64,000 bases of DNA from Saprospiraceae bacterium (GTDB taxonomy: Bacteria; Bacteroidota; Bacteroidia; Chitinophagales; Saprospiraceae), in assembly GCA_027488855.1 (NCBI GenBank), contig JAIYAV010000233.1:34375-98374 (forward strand), given 5' to 3'. The notes under the pieces are model-generated. The model was not told where the DNA came from. It saw nothing but the letters and a program-made list of their open reading frames with translations, and did no database searches. Position numbers and translations under genes: made by a program. Each line of letters opens with the position of its first letter. Within the stretch, counting starts at the first letter, position 1. Below, in pieces: positions 33,906-41,370 of the stretch.

Positions 33906-35402
33906 ATGACGCGTTTATACCTTTACGTTCTCATCCTCTTCAGCATCGCTATTGCCCTTGGTTCCTGCAACGACGACGAAAGCTTCACCACCGATGCCAA
34001 TGCCAAGCTGGCTTTTTCTACGGATACCCTGCGTTTTGATACCGTTTTTACCCGGCGCGGATCGGCGGTGCGCTACATCAAAATCATCAACAACAACGAC
34101 CAACCCATTCGGGTCTCCAAAATATTTTTGCTCAACCGCGACAAATCGAAGTTTACGTTGAACGTGGATGGCATTCCCGGGCGCGAGTTTCAGGACGTAG
34201 AAATTTACGCCAACGACAGCATCTACCTCTTTGCCACGGTGACCATTGACCCCAACGCCCCCCTGTCGGTGAGCCCCTTTATTGTGGATGAAAAAGTGAT
34301 TTTTGAAACCAATGGTAATGTACAAGAAGTAACCCTGGAAGCCTGGGGGCAAAACGCCAATTATTTCCCCAGCCGCTTCAATGGCGGGAAGCCGGTGGTG
34401 TTGTCCTGCCGCAATAGCGAAATTACGTTTAATGACCCCAAGCCGTACGTATTTTACGGCGCCGTTTTTATCGACAGCTGCACGCTGAACATTCCCGCCG
34501 GTACACGCATCTATGTGCATGGGGGGGTGGCCAAAAACGACCTGTTCGACATTTACAACGACGGCCTAATCTACGTGCTGCGCAATGGGCGTTTGAATGT
34601 AAAAGGCAGCAAAGAAAAACCCGTGATCATTCAGGGTGACCGCCTCGAAGAATCCTTTCAGGACGATGCTGGGCAGTGGAATGGCATCTTCATCGGGCGT
34701 GGCAGCCGGGGCAATGTGATCGAATATACCACCATCAAGAACTCCAATATTGGGGTGTATGTGGATTCTTCGGCGCAGTTGACCATTCGAAATTCCCGCT
34801 TTTACAATACTGCTGGCAGTGGACTGCTGGCCATCCACAGTACGGTGACGGCTGAAAATTGCCTGTTTTACAACAATCAGGTAACTTCCGTGACCCTGCG
34901 CCACGGGGGTGATTACAACTTTACCTACTGTACCATGGTGAGTTATGGCATTCGGGCCTCGGCTTTGGGCATGAACAATTTCCGCTGTTACAAAGAAGAT
35001 TGTAGTGTAGCCAATGTGTACCGCCTCAACGCCAATTTCCGCAACTGTGTCATCTACGGCTCAGACCGCGACGAAATGGAATTGAGCGACGCCTCCCAAG
35101 GTCAAACCGCAGGGATCTTCAATGTGAAATTTGAAAATTGTGTCGTAAAGGTTCAAGACTTAATCGCCCGTGGTCAATTTGTCAATTTTTTGGGCGAAAT
35201 ATGTGATCCATGTATCAATGGCAAGTCGACGGATAAGGTCTTTAAGGATCCGAACAAAGATGATTATCGACTGGATAGTTTGTCAATTGCACTCGACTAC
35301 GGCAAGCCGATCAAGACTCCACGCGCCATTACTACCGACATTGAGAATGCCACACGCAATGCGCAAAAGCCCGACCCTGGTTGCTTTGAACGTCAGCAGT
35401 GA
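33906..35402 (+). CDS. Right-handed parallel beta-helix lipoprotein
   Basis: 498 aa from ATG 33906 ('MTRLYLYVLILFSIAIALGS' then Cys), a lipoprotein signal; the ORF track start at 33786 is 40 codons too early. Residues ~30-140 look like an Ig-like/DUF1573-like domain ('DTLRFDTVFTRRGSAVRYIK'). Residues ~160-480 form a beta-helix with parallel coils: 'GRLNVKGSKEKPVIIQGDRL', 'NVIEYTTIKNSNIGVYVDSS', 'SRFYNTAGSGLLAIHSTVTA' and 'NCLFYNNQ'. This fold is found in polysaccharide-binding or -cleaving surface proteins. No catalytic residues can be assigned. It converges on rof with a 10-bp overlap. Confidence 0.82.
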   Translation: MTRLYLYVLILFSIAIALGSCNDDESFTTDANAKLAFSTDTLRFDTVFTRRGSAVRYIKIINNNDQPIRVSKIFLLNRDKSKFTLNVDGIPGREFQDVEIYANDSIYLFATVTIDPNAPLSVSPFIVDEKVIFETNGNVQEVTLEAWGQNANYFPSRFNGGKPVVLSCRNSEITFNDPKPYVFYGAVFIDSCTLNIPAGTRIYVHGGVAKNDLFDIYNDGLIYVLRNGRLNVKGSKEKPVIIQGDRLEESFQDDAGQWNGIFIGRGSRGNVIEYTTIKNSNIGVYVDSSAQLTIRNSRFYNTAGSGLLAIHSTVTAENCLFYNNQVTSVTLRHGGDYNFTYCTMVSYGIRASALGMNNFRCYKEDCSVANVYRLNANFRNCVIYGSDRDEMELSDASQGQTAGIFNVKFENCVVKVQDLIARGQFVNFLGEICDPCINGKSTDKVFKDPNKDDYRLDSLSIALDYGKPIKTPRAITTDIENATRNAQKPDPGCFERQQ

Positions 35403-35644
35403 TCAGGCATTAGCCGACCATTGACGTCGTGTATGTAGTCCAGGCGGATTTCCAGGCCATTGTCCAGGGTGACAAATTCCTCTTTGTTGCGGGTTTCGAG
35501 GTTTACGATGCGTACCTCGCACTGGCGCATGTTGCCCTCAGGCGTTTCAAATTCTACCACTACAATTTTTTGTTGCGTGGCGTATGCCTCCAGTTCATCG
35601 TAAAAGTCGCAACTTATGGGCTTGTAGGGTTGCTTTGGATGCAT
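35393..35644 (-). CDS. rof: Rho-binding antiterminator (ROF family)
   Basis: 83 aa from ATG 35644; the 140-aa ORF in the track adds an untranslated upstream stretch. It begins 'MHPKQPYKPISCDFYDELEA', the Rof/YaeO signature ('Y.PI.CD.YD.LE.A'), followed by a small beta-barrel ('VVVEFETPEGN', 'VTLDNGLEIRLDYI'). In E. coli, Rof binds the Rho hexamer and inhibits termination. Its 3' end overlaps the end of the beta-helix gene by 10 bp, so the two genes are convergent without a terminator between them. Confidence 0.85.
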   Translation of the reverse strand: MHPKQPYKPISCDFYDELEAYATQQKIVVVEFETPEGNMRQCEVRIVNLETRNKEEFVTLDNGLEIRLDYIHDVNGRLMPDHC

Positions 35645-35912
35645 AAGCGTTTCTTTTTGTGTTGTTGACTGATGCCCCACAATTGAGATGGTGGGTGGTA
35701 AGGAACGATTAAAAAATAATTTAGCGTTTTGCCTTGCTCTTTTGAGTTTACTCTTCCCATCTTTTTCGTTAAATAGGCATGCTATTCGCCTCAAAAGATA
35801 CTCGATTAAACTCAAAATAGCGGCGGCAAAATCACTAACTTATTTTTCACTCGTTCCTTTGAGATTTCTAAGTTAAGAATTTTGAATTGAATTGTCAAAT
35901 CAAATATTTGTC

Positions 35913-36746
35913 ATGGCTTCAAATGCAGTAGAAAAGATATCAGTTTTGGGTGCAGGCTGGTTGGGCTGGCCGTTGGCCAAACACTTGCTGAAGCTGGGTT
36001 ACACGGTAAAAACCTCCACAACCACACCCGAAAAGCTCGATTTGTTGCATGCTGAAGGGCTAAATCCCACTTTGCTGCAGGTAGATCAAGGCAAGGTCGA
36101 GCTCAGCGATCCTGCATTTTTTGACACAGATTTGATAATTCTCAATATTCCTCCTTCGCGGCGCAGGCCCGATGTAGAACTTTGGTATCCTACCCAAATT
36201 CAGGCGATTGTGGAGTTGGCTAAAGCGCGTGGGGTGGCAAAAATTTTGTTTGTAGGTTCCACCAGTGTTTATGGCGATGTAAATGCCGAGGTGACTGAAG
36301 ATTCGGAATTAAAGCCTGATACCGCCTCCGCGCGAGCCTTGATTCAGGCTGAAAAAATCGTAAAAACCAATTATCCCAGTGAAAATTCCACGATCCTGCG
36401 CATGTCCGGTTTGGTAGGTGGGGATCGCAAAGCGGGCCGCTTTTTTGCTGGCAAACGCGATGTACCCGAAGGCAATGCCCCGGTCAATTTAGTCCACCTC
36501 GATGATTGTATTGGCGTAATTGAAGCGCTGATTCAGCAGGCGGCTTGGGGCAAACTGTACAATGTATGCGCCGATGATCATCCGCGCAAAGCTGATTATT
36601 ACACTGCGCAAGCTGTGGCCGAAGGTTTTGACCCACCCACTTTTTTGCCAGATGAGGCACCTCGGTATAAGGTGGTGAGCAATGAGAAGGTGAGAAGGGA
36701 GTTGGGGTATGTTTTTAAGCGAAAAGTGAAAAGCTATCAGGTATGA
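35913..36746 (+). CDS. NAD(P)-dependent epimerase/SDR (YeeZ-like)
   Basis: 277 aa from ATG 35913 (MASNAVEKISVLGAGWLGWP); the ORF track uses an upstream TTG. It has the Rossmann motif 'GAGWLGWPLAKHLL', then 'LIILNIPPSRRR', 'KILFVGSTSVYGD' and 'VNLVHLDDCIGVIEALIQ', as in extended SDRs close to YeeZ/SDR_a proteins. It lacks a clear YxxxK active site, so catalysis is uncertain. Its last codons lie inside a long inverted repeat (36732-36818). Confidence 0.85.
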   Translation: MASNAVEKISVLGAGWLGWPLAKHLLKLGYTVKTSTTTPEKLDLLHAEGLNPTLLQVDQGKVELSDPAFFDTDLIILNIPPSRRRPDVELWYPTQIQAIVELAKARGVAKILFVGSTSVYGDVNAEVTEDSELKPDTASARALIQAEKIVKTNYPSENSTILRMSGLVGGDRKAGRFFAGKRDVPEGNAPVNLVHLDDCIGVIEALIQQAAWGKLYNVCADDHPRKADYYTAQAVAEGFDPPTFLPDEAPRYKVVSNEKVRRELGYVFKRKVKSYQV

Positions 36747-36818
36747 GCCATCAGCAGTCAGCTATGAGCGGTCAGCAAAAGCTGATAGCTCATAGCTGAT
36801 GGCTCATAGCTGATAGCT
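36732..36818. terminator. Long hairpin between convergent genes, overlapping a CDS end
   Basis: Arms 36732-36776 and 36781-36818 are built from AGCTATGAG/AGCTGATAG-type units and pair over ~38 bp with a 7-nt bulge. The left arm includes the last five codons of the SDR gene. It probably ends both the SDR (+) and DUF2911 (-) transcripts. Confidence 0.65.
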
Positions 36819-36824
36819 ATTCGC

Positions 36825-37679
36825 TTATTTCTTCCACTCCGCAATCGAAGCTTCGTTCATGCGCACGTAATCCTGGTTGTTTTCTTTTTTAGCTGCAGCC
36901 AGAGACTTCATAGCCACATCGATGGCTTCTTTTTTGCGACCCAGGTCGGCCAGGATCAAAGACTCTTTGCGCAAAGTCCAGAACTGTGGAGACATGGCGT
37001 TAGCCTTTTGAACCCATTCCAAAGCCTTGTTCAGGTCTTTTTTGGTATCGTGGTAGTAGGAACCAGCGGTGTAATAATCGTTGGCAGAAGCACCAGCCAA
37101 TACACGGTCGATGTTGGCTTTTACCTTAGCATCTACGTCTACACTCAGGGGCATGCTCACCTTGGTGTTTTCCCAGATGATGTTGATGCTGGCCTTGTCC
37201 ATCGTTTGATCGTTGATGTCGATGGTGAAGGTTTCTACTTTTTCAGCCAATTTTTGTGGCTTCAAAGTCCAGGTTGCAGCGGCAGTTTTGTCGCCATAAC
37301 CACCTGAGTTAGGCGTGTCGTAGGTGAAGAACATCACTTTCCACTCGCTGGCACCAGGAGTAGTGAAAATGGCATAATCGCCTTTTTTTACTGCTGTTCC
37401 ACCAATGGTTACATCATCGCTGAAGGAAATTTTGGTAGCCGAGTTGGCACCAGTTCTCCACATGGCACCGAAAGGCACGACGGCTGTTTTGTCAGCACTA
37501 AAAATCGTACGACCTTTGATGCTAGGGCGAGAGTAAAGCAGGGTTACATCGGTAAGGCCTACTCTGGTTTTTAGCTCAACCGTAGGGCTGGCTGCAGGTG
37601 TTTGAATTTGGGCACTCAGTGGCATAGCAAATGCTAAAGCCATGGAAAGGGCTGCAATAATCGAGCAGAACTTTTTCAT
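36825..37679 (-). CDS. DUF2911-domain secreted protein with TPR-like C-terminus
   Basis: 284 aa from ATG 37679 (MKKFCSIIAALSMALAFAMP), a signal peptide ending near 'LSAQ'. Residues ~35-170 are the DUF2911 domain: 'VTLLYSRPSIKGRTIFSADK', 'PFGAMWRTGANSATKISFSD' and 'KKGDYAIFTTPGASEWKVMF'. Residues ~200-284 form two or three TPR-like helices ('DLNKALEWVQKANAMSPQFW'). These proteins are common in Bacteroidota; their role is unknown. It is a single-gene unit. Confidence 0.88.
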   Translation of the reverse strand: MKKFCSIIAALSMALAFAMPLSAQIQTPAASPTVELKTRVGLTDVTLLYSRPSIKGRTIFSADKTAVVPFGAMWRTGANSATKISFSDDVTIGGTAVKKGDYAIFTTPGASEWKVMFFTYDTPNSGGYGDKTAAATWTLKPQKLAEKVETFTIDINDQTMDKASINIIWENTKVSMPLSVDVDAKVKANIDRVLAGASANDYYTAGSYYHDTKKDLNKALEWVQKANAMSPQFWTLRKESLILADLGRKKEAIDVAMKSLAAAKKENNQDYVRMNEASIAEWKK

Positions 37680-37919
37680 AGTTACGTTTGATTTATGAAA
37701 TAAAGATGGTAAAACAAAGTTGTGGCTTGCAAACGTTATATTCATCCATTTATTTTCAGGTAAAGGTAGTAGTTGTACACCCTTTGTGGTGTATCAATGT
37801 TATTGTTTGTGCAAACCAAACATGCCAGACAAGTTTTCTGGTATCTCTTACAATTTAAGGTGTCAAAAAGTTTACGCCACAGATTACTTAATCTATTTTA
37901 GCCCCAAAAACTGTAAAAA

Positions 37920-38306
37920 ATGACCATTGCACTGATCGCACACGATAGCAAAAAGGTAGATATGGTAGGTTTTGTTCGCGACCACATCGATTTTTTTAAA
38001 GAACACGACATTCACCTCATCGCTACGGGCACCACCGGATCTTACTTAGAAAAAGCTGGCTTGGAAATTGAACGGATGCTCAGCGGCCCTCTCGGTGGCG
38101 ACGCTCAGATCGCCAGTCGCATGGTGGAAGGGAAAGTTGACATGATCATCTTCTTTCGCGACCCCCTCGGCAAACACCCCCACGAAGTGGATGTCAGCAT
38201 GCTGATGCGCTTGTGCGATGTGCACAATGTTCCGCTGGCTACCAATCCCGCCGCTGGCCTGCGCTTTGTACAATCCCTGCAACTCGAAATGGACAAAGGA
38301 ATTTAG
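37920..38306 (+). CDS. mgsA: Methylglyoxal synthase
   Basis: 128 aa. It has the conserved 'IALIAHDSKKVDMVGFV' start, phosphate-binding 'LIATGTTGSYLE', catalytic-region 'SGPLGGDAQIASRM', then 'IIFFRDPLGKHPHEVDVSML' and 'VPLATNPAAG'. Catalytic Asp (GGDAQ) and His (HPHEVD) are present. It converts dihydroxyacetone phosphate to methylglyoxal as an overflow route past lower glycolysis. The start ATG has no Shine-Dalgarno sequence, and an A-rich leader precedes it. Confidence 0.97.
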   Translation: MTIALIAHDSKKVDMVGFVRDHIDFFKEHDIHLIATGTTGSYLEKAGLEIERMLSGPLGGDAQIASRMVEGKVDMIIFFRDPLGKHPHEVDVSMLMRLCDVHNVPLATNPAAGLRFVQSLQLEMDKGI

Positions 38307-38314
38307 GAATCTTG

Positions 38315-38335
38315 GGCAGCCTACCTAGGGCTGCC
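38315..38335 (+). terminator. Hairpin after mgsA
   Basis: ggcagcc-tacctag-ggctgcc follows the mgsA stop by 8 bp, without a T-run. It may stabilise or end the mRNA. Confidence 0.5.
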
Positions 38336-38365
38336 TCAACATGGCCTTCCATTCCTGGAGGACAC

Positions 38366-38522
38366 CGCCAACCCACGGATTTATCCGCAAGAAAGGGTGT
38401 GTGTGTGAAGTGTGATGGTGTGGGTGTGTTGGCTTTCCATTCCTCCAAGAATTTACGCCAACCCACGGATTTATCCGTGGGAGGCCACCATACATCCCAC
38501 CCCACGAATTTATTCGTGGGAA
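38366..38522. repeat. REP-like palindromic repeat region, copy 2
   Basis: Two direct copies of 'gccaacccacggatttatcc' (38367 and 38457) occur, each preceded by ttccattcct. The second copy completes a palindrome (acccacggatttatccgtggg) and is followed by 'gaggccaccatacatcccac' and a second palindrome cccacgaatttattcgtggg. The order and spacing match the region at 14.0 kb. With the flanking hairpins it fills the 339-bp gap between mgsA and rpmA; ORFs called here (38213..38740, 38239..38736) are artefacts of the repeats. Confidence 0.75.
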
Positions 38523-38562
38523 GAAGGGAAGGGAGCCGTGGGATTCTGTGCCGCAGGCACAG

Positions 38563-38596
38563 AAAAAGCCCTGCTCCTAGAAAGAAGAAGCAGGGC
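38563..38596 (-). terminator. Terminator of the rplU-rpmA operon
   Basis: On the minus strand gccctgct...agcagggc is followed by TTTTT. It lies 50 bp beyond the rpmA stop. A further small hairpin (tctgtgc-cgca-ggcacaga form) follows. Confidence 0.7.
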
Positions 38597-38645
38597 CCAA
38601 AATATAAAGCTATGAAAACTAAACTTGTAGGGTGGAAGATTAAGA

Positions 38646-39272
38646 CTACTCTTCCCGGCCACCTTTCAGCTCGTCCTGATAGGTTTCCAGTTCTGCCCAC
38701 TGACCAGCATCCGCCATTGCGGCTTGTTTGCCCCAAGTAGCAGGATCGTGGATTCTGAAACGAGGACCAGCCTCATCCAGAATTTCTTCCAATTTTTCGA
38801 TAGGAGCAGCTGCCAATTCCGCCCAGGTCGTAATTCCTGCTGCGTGCATCAACTCTTCGATTTTTGGACCAATGCCTTCAACCAGTTTCAGGTCATCCTG
38901 CTTCACCTTTTTGCCGCTAGGCAAGGTGATGGAAGCTGATTTTTTAGCAACTGGTGTGGTGACTACATCCGCCACTTCCTCCACAACTACTGGTGCAGCT
39001 TTGGCTACAAGTGCAGTTTCCAGTGGAAGGATGTTGACGTAAGTACGGTCTTTCTTAGACCTGGAAAAGGATACTGTACCCGTAATTTGTGCATGCAGGG
39101 TAAAGTCTTTGCCCATGTATACATTTTCGCCTGGGTGGAATTTGGTGCCACGCTGACGAACGAGGATGTTTCCTGCCTTAGCATACTGGCCGCCGAACAA
39201 TTTTACGCCGAGGCGTTTACTGTTACTGTCCCGGCCGTTGTCGGAACTACCGACGCCTTTCTTATGTGCCAT
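38646..39272 (-). CDS. rpmA: Ribosomal protein L27 with a C-terminal helix-hairpin-helix-like extension
   Basis: 208 aa; ordinary L27 is about 85 aa. Residues 1-86 are standard L27 ('[20 protein letters not shown]', '[20 protein letters not shown]', '[14 protein letters not shown]'). A Val/Ala-rich linker (~87-120) leads to residues ~121-208, which hold an HhH-like module '[20 protein letters not shown]' and '[20 protein letters not shown]', as in DUF4332/RuvA-like or SAM-like helices. The extension is in frame with no stop, frameshift or sign of misassembly. It is downstream of rplU by 22 bp (usual rplU-rpmA operon). Confidence 0.92.
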   Translation of the reverse strand: MAHKKGVGSSDNGRDSNSKRLGVKLFGGQYAKAGNILVRQRGTKFHPGENVYMGKDFTLHAQITGTVSFSRSKKDRTYVNILPLETALVAKAAPVVVEEVADVVTTPVAKKSASITLPSGKKVKQDDLKLVEGIGPKIEELMHAAGITTWAELAAAPIEKLEEILDEAGPRFRIHDPATWGKQAAMADAGQWAELETYQDELKGGREE

Positions 39273-39294
39273 GACTAATTTCTTTTAGTTTGGT

Positions 39295-39606
39295 TTAACC
39301 AGCGATGCTGTCAATTTTGATTTTGGTGAAAGACTGACGGTGACCGTTTTTCACGCGGTAGCCTTTGCGTCTTTTCTTTTTGAACACGACCACTTTGTCA
39401 CCTTTCTGGTGGCCGATTACCGTTGCACTGACCGAGGCACTGCCAACGAAAGGCTTGCCAATTTGCACGGCGCCGTCTTTTTCAATCAATTGAACCTGAT
39501 CGAAAGAAACTCCGTCGCCTGCATTTGCGTCGAGCTGGTGGACGAAGAGCTCCTGCCCTTCCTCAACTTTGAATTGTTGACCAGCTATCGTTACGATTGC
39601 AAACAT
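39295..39606 (-). CDS. rplU: Ribosomal protein L21
   Basis: 103 aa, the normal length. It has 'MFAIVTIAGQQFKVEEGQEL' at the start, 'GDGVSFDQVQLI' and the C-terminal signature 'KKRRKGYRVKNGHRQSFTKI'. It is a 50S subunit protein binding 23S rRNA. It is first in the rplU-rpmA operon and has a well-formed promoter upstream (39647-39676). Confidence 0.98.
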   Translation of the reverse strand: MFAIVTIAGQQFKVEEGQELFVHQLDANAGDGVSFDQVQLIEKDGAVQIGKPFVGSASVSATVIGHQKGDKVVVFKKKRRKGYRVKNGHRQSFTKIKIDSIAG

Positions 39607-39646
39607 GATGAATTAAATTTTAATTGCTTTTTGAAGAAATTGGGTG

Positions 39647-39676
39647 CAAAGATAAAGCTTTGTATGACACTACAAA
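39647..39676 (-). promoter_or_regulatory. Promoter of the rplU-rpmA operon
   Basis: On the minus strand TTTG (39673-39676), an 18-nt spacer and TATCTTTG (39647-39654) match the Bacteroidota sigma-A consensus. It predicts a ~35-nt leader before the rplU ATG. Confidence 0.75.
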
Positions 39677-39712
39677 ATAAAAAGTTGAAGAGTTTAAACT
39701 TAAACTTTTCAA

Positions 39713-40948
39713 CTAGATCAGGTCTTCCAATTTCAGCTCCGTTTTTATCCGCTCTCCGTTGCGCAGGATGATCATGTTGATCCTTTTTCCCACTTTTCCC
39801 CTGAATTTGGACATCAAATCCTGGAGTTTAAAAAAAGAAGCAGGTACCCCATTGACGGATTTAATTTCGTCTCCGGAAATGATCCCAGCCTTGGCCGCCG
39901 GGCTAAGTGGAACGATGTCGAAGACAATAAATTTGGAAAGCGCCGCACCGGAGGCAGTGACAAACAGCCCACTGCGGTCGAATTCAAATTTTTTCTTGAA
40001 ATAGGGGTTGGGCTGTACAAAGACCCTATTTTGGACGTAATCGATGATGAGCGTGAAACGGTCCAGTAGTTGATTTCCAATGATGCCATTGCGTTTGTTC
40101 ATGTAAGTACTGTCCTCAACCACGGGTATTTCTTGAAAATTGGTGAGTACCTCATTGAACTGATGCTCAGAAAATTTCAAACTTTTGACCCGGCCTAAGT
40201 AACCGTAGATGACGCCACCCAGGCCTCGCCCTAAAACGCTCCGGATCACTTTTTCAGGTATTTTAAGCCCGTCGTGGGTATCCGTATAGAGCAACAAGGC
40301 AATGCTGGCCCCCGTGTCCATCAATAATTTGGTTTGTATGGTGGTATCATTGCCCAATTTGACCGGAGCAATCAAATAAGGCTTACTGCGGTGCATCTCC
40401 AGGGGGAATTCAGTAAAATGCCCTTTGGGGAGCTGAAAAACAGCCGGATCGTAGAGGGTAATGATCTGTTTGTAATAATTGATTTTGACAATAAAGCGTC
40501 GAAAAAAATCAGCACCGAGAATGCCATGGATATCAATCCCCGAAAACTCGTCGAACTGAAAATAGTCCTCTTCTAGCACCAAAATAGAACGCTGGCTGGC
40601 CCGCATGTCGCCGATGCGAAAAGAGATTCCCCTGACCAGGTAGGCGTAGAGGGTTTGGCTCAAATCGGAGCCGTAAATGGTAAAACGTTTTTGATAATCG
40701 ATTTGAAACAAATCCGTGATCTCGCGCTTGGTTAAAATGGTGTTTTCTGCGCCGGTATCAAAAATGAATTTAAGGGGGAAGATGTCGTTAAACATCAGTT
40801 TGATGATGATGAAATTGTTTTCATAATCAAAAGGAATGTCTACATGGGTTTGGCCATTGAGAAAAGTCAAGTCGTTTCCCTGTGCTTTAACATTGACGAA
40901 ACATCCAAGGTACAATAGTCCAAAAAGAACAAAGGCAATAGGTTTCAT
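39713..40948 (-). CDS. Retropepsin-like aspartyl protease with C-terminal PDZ domain
   Basis: 411 aa from ATG 40948 (MKPIAFVLFGLLYLGCFVNV), a signal peptide; the ORF track start (41005) lies in a hairpin. Two aspartyl-protease half-sites are seen: 'LKFIFDTGAENTILTKREI' near residue 57 and 'TKLLMDTGASIALLLYTD' near 206, each with the D-T-G triad. Residues ~320-400 are a PDZ domain ('IVFDIVPLSPAAKAGIISGD', 'IKSVNGVPA'). It probably cleaves periplasmic or surface substrates. It is a single-gene unit, 106 bp from rplU. Confidence 0.88.
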   Translation of the reverse strand: MKPIAFVLFGLLYLGCFVNVKAQGNDLTFLNGQTHVDIPFDYENNFIIIKLMFNDIFPLKFIFDTGAENTILTKREITDLFQIDYQKRFTIYGSDLSQTLYAYLVRGISFRIGDMRASQRSILVLEEDYFQFDEFSGIDIHGILGADFFRRFIVKINYYKQIITLYDPAVFQLPKGHFTEFPLEMHRSKPYLIAPVKLGNDTTIQTKLLMDTGASIALLLYTDTHDGLKIPEKVIRSVLGRGLGGVIYGYLGRVKSLKFSEHQFNEVLTNFQEIPVVEDSTYMNKRNGIIGNQLLDRFTLIIDYVQNRVFVQPNPYFKKKFEFDRSGLFVTASGAALSKFIVFDIVPLSPAAKAGIISGDEIKSVNGVPASFFKLQDLMSKFRGKVGKRINMIILRNGERIKTELKLEDLI

Positions 40949-40981
40949 ACAGTCAGGTTTTAAAAGAGGTTCCGTGTTTCG

Positions 40982-41045
40982 GGGTTCCAAAGTTCCAGGC
41001 CGCACCTCGACTCTGCTTGGTGACCGCCCTGGAACTTTGGAACCC
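40982..41045. repeat. Inverted repeat with shared loop core, between divergent genes
   Basis: Perfect 18-nt arms (40982-40999, 41028-41045; gggttccaaagttccagg) enclose a loop with 'cacctcgactctgcttggtg', nearly the same as the loop of the hairpin at 26371-26455. It lies upstream of two divergent genes, where a terminator has no obvious use, which argues that it is a mobile or dispersed element. Confidence 0.7.
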
Positions 41046-41370
41046 TAGAGCTTTGGAAGCTTGCTTTTCGATTCACAATATAATTTGGTAAAACAAAATA
41101 TCCCGAAAATCTTTTTACCTATTCTTGGTTATTTCAGACTTATTTTAGACTTTTACGCCCGGTCAATTAGTGTAATGCACACACCAAGTTTGGGAAAAAA
41201 CCTATCCCAGCAAATAAGCGCAGTTAAAATACGAAAGAGAGACAATGGTTCAAAATCATTTGCAGTGAAAGATTCCCTACTGTGAAGTGGGTTTCCTATA
41301 CACACGCTTTCTGAAAGGAAGGCAATTTTTTGATGTAAGCACAATTTTTTTAACAAAACACTAATAATGT
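41046..41370. promoter_or_regulatory. Upstream region of the SusC/SusD operon
   Basis: A 325-bp AT-rich stretch with no credible gene; the ORFs at 41061..41285 (+) and 41153..41356 (-) have no recognisable features. It must hold the susCD promoter, but I see no exact TAnnTTTG element close to the start. There is no ECF sigma/anti-sigma pair or hybrid sensor next to this locus. Confidence 0.35.

Noticed and set aside
38366-38522. Possible CRISPR array
   Set aside because: Only two direct copies of unequal spacing with palindromic stems and no unique spacers; REP-like repeats explain it better.
38213-38740. 175-aa (+) and 165-aa (-) ORFs over the mgsA-rpmA gap
   Set aside because: They read through REP-like palindromes ('PTDLS.G' repeats) and into flanking genes; no protein features.
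41061-41356. 74-aa (+) and 67-aa (-) ORFs upstream of the SusC-like gene
   Set aside because: Overlap each other in an AT-rich regulatory gap and show no protein character.
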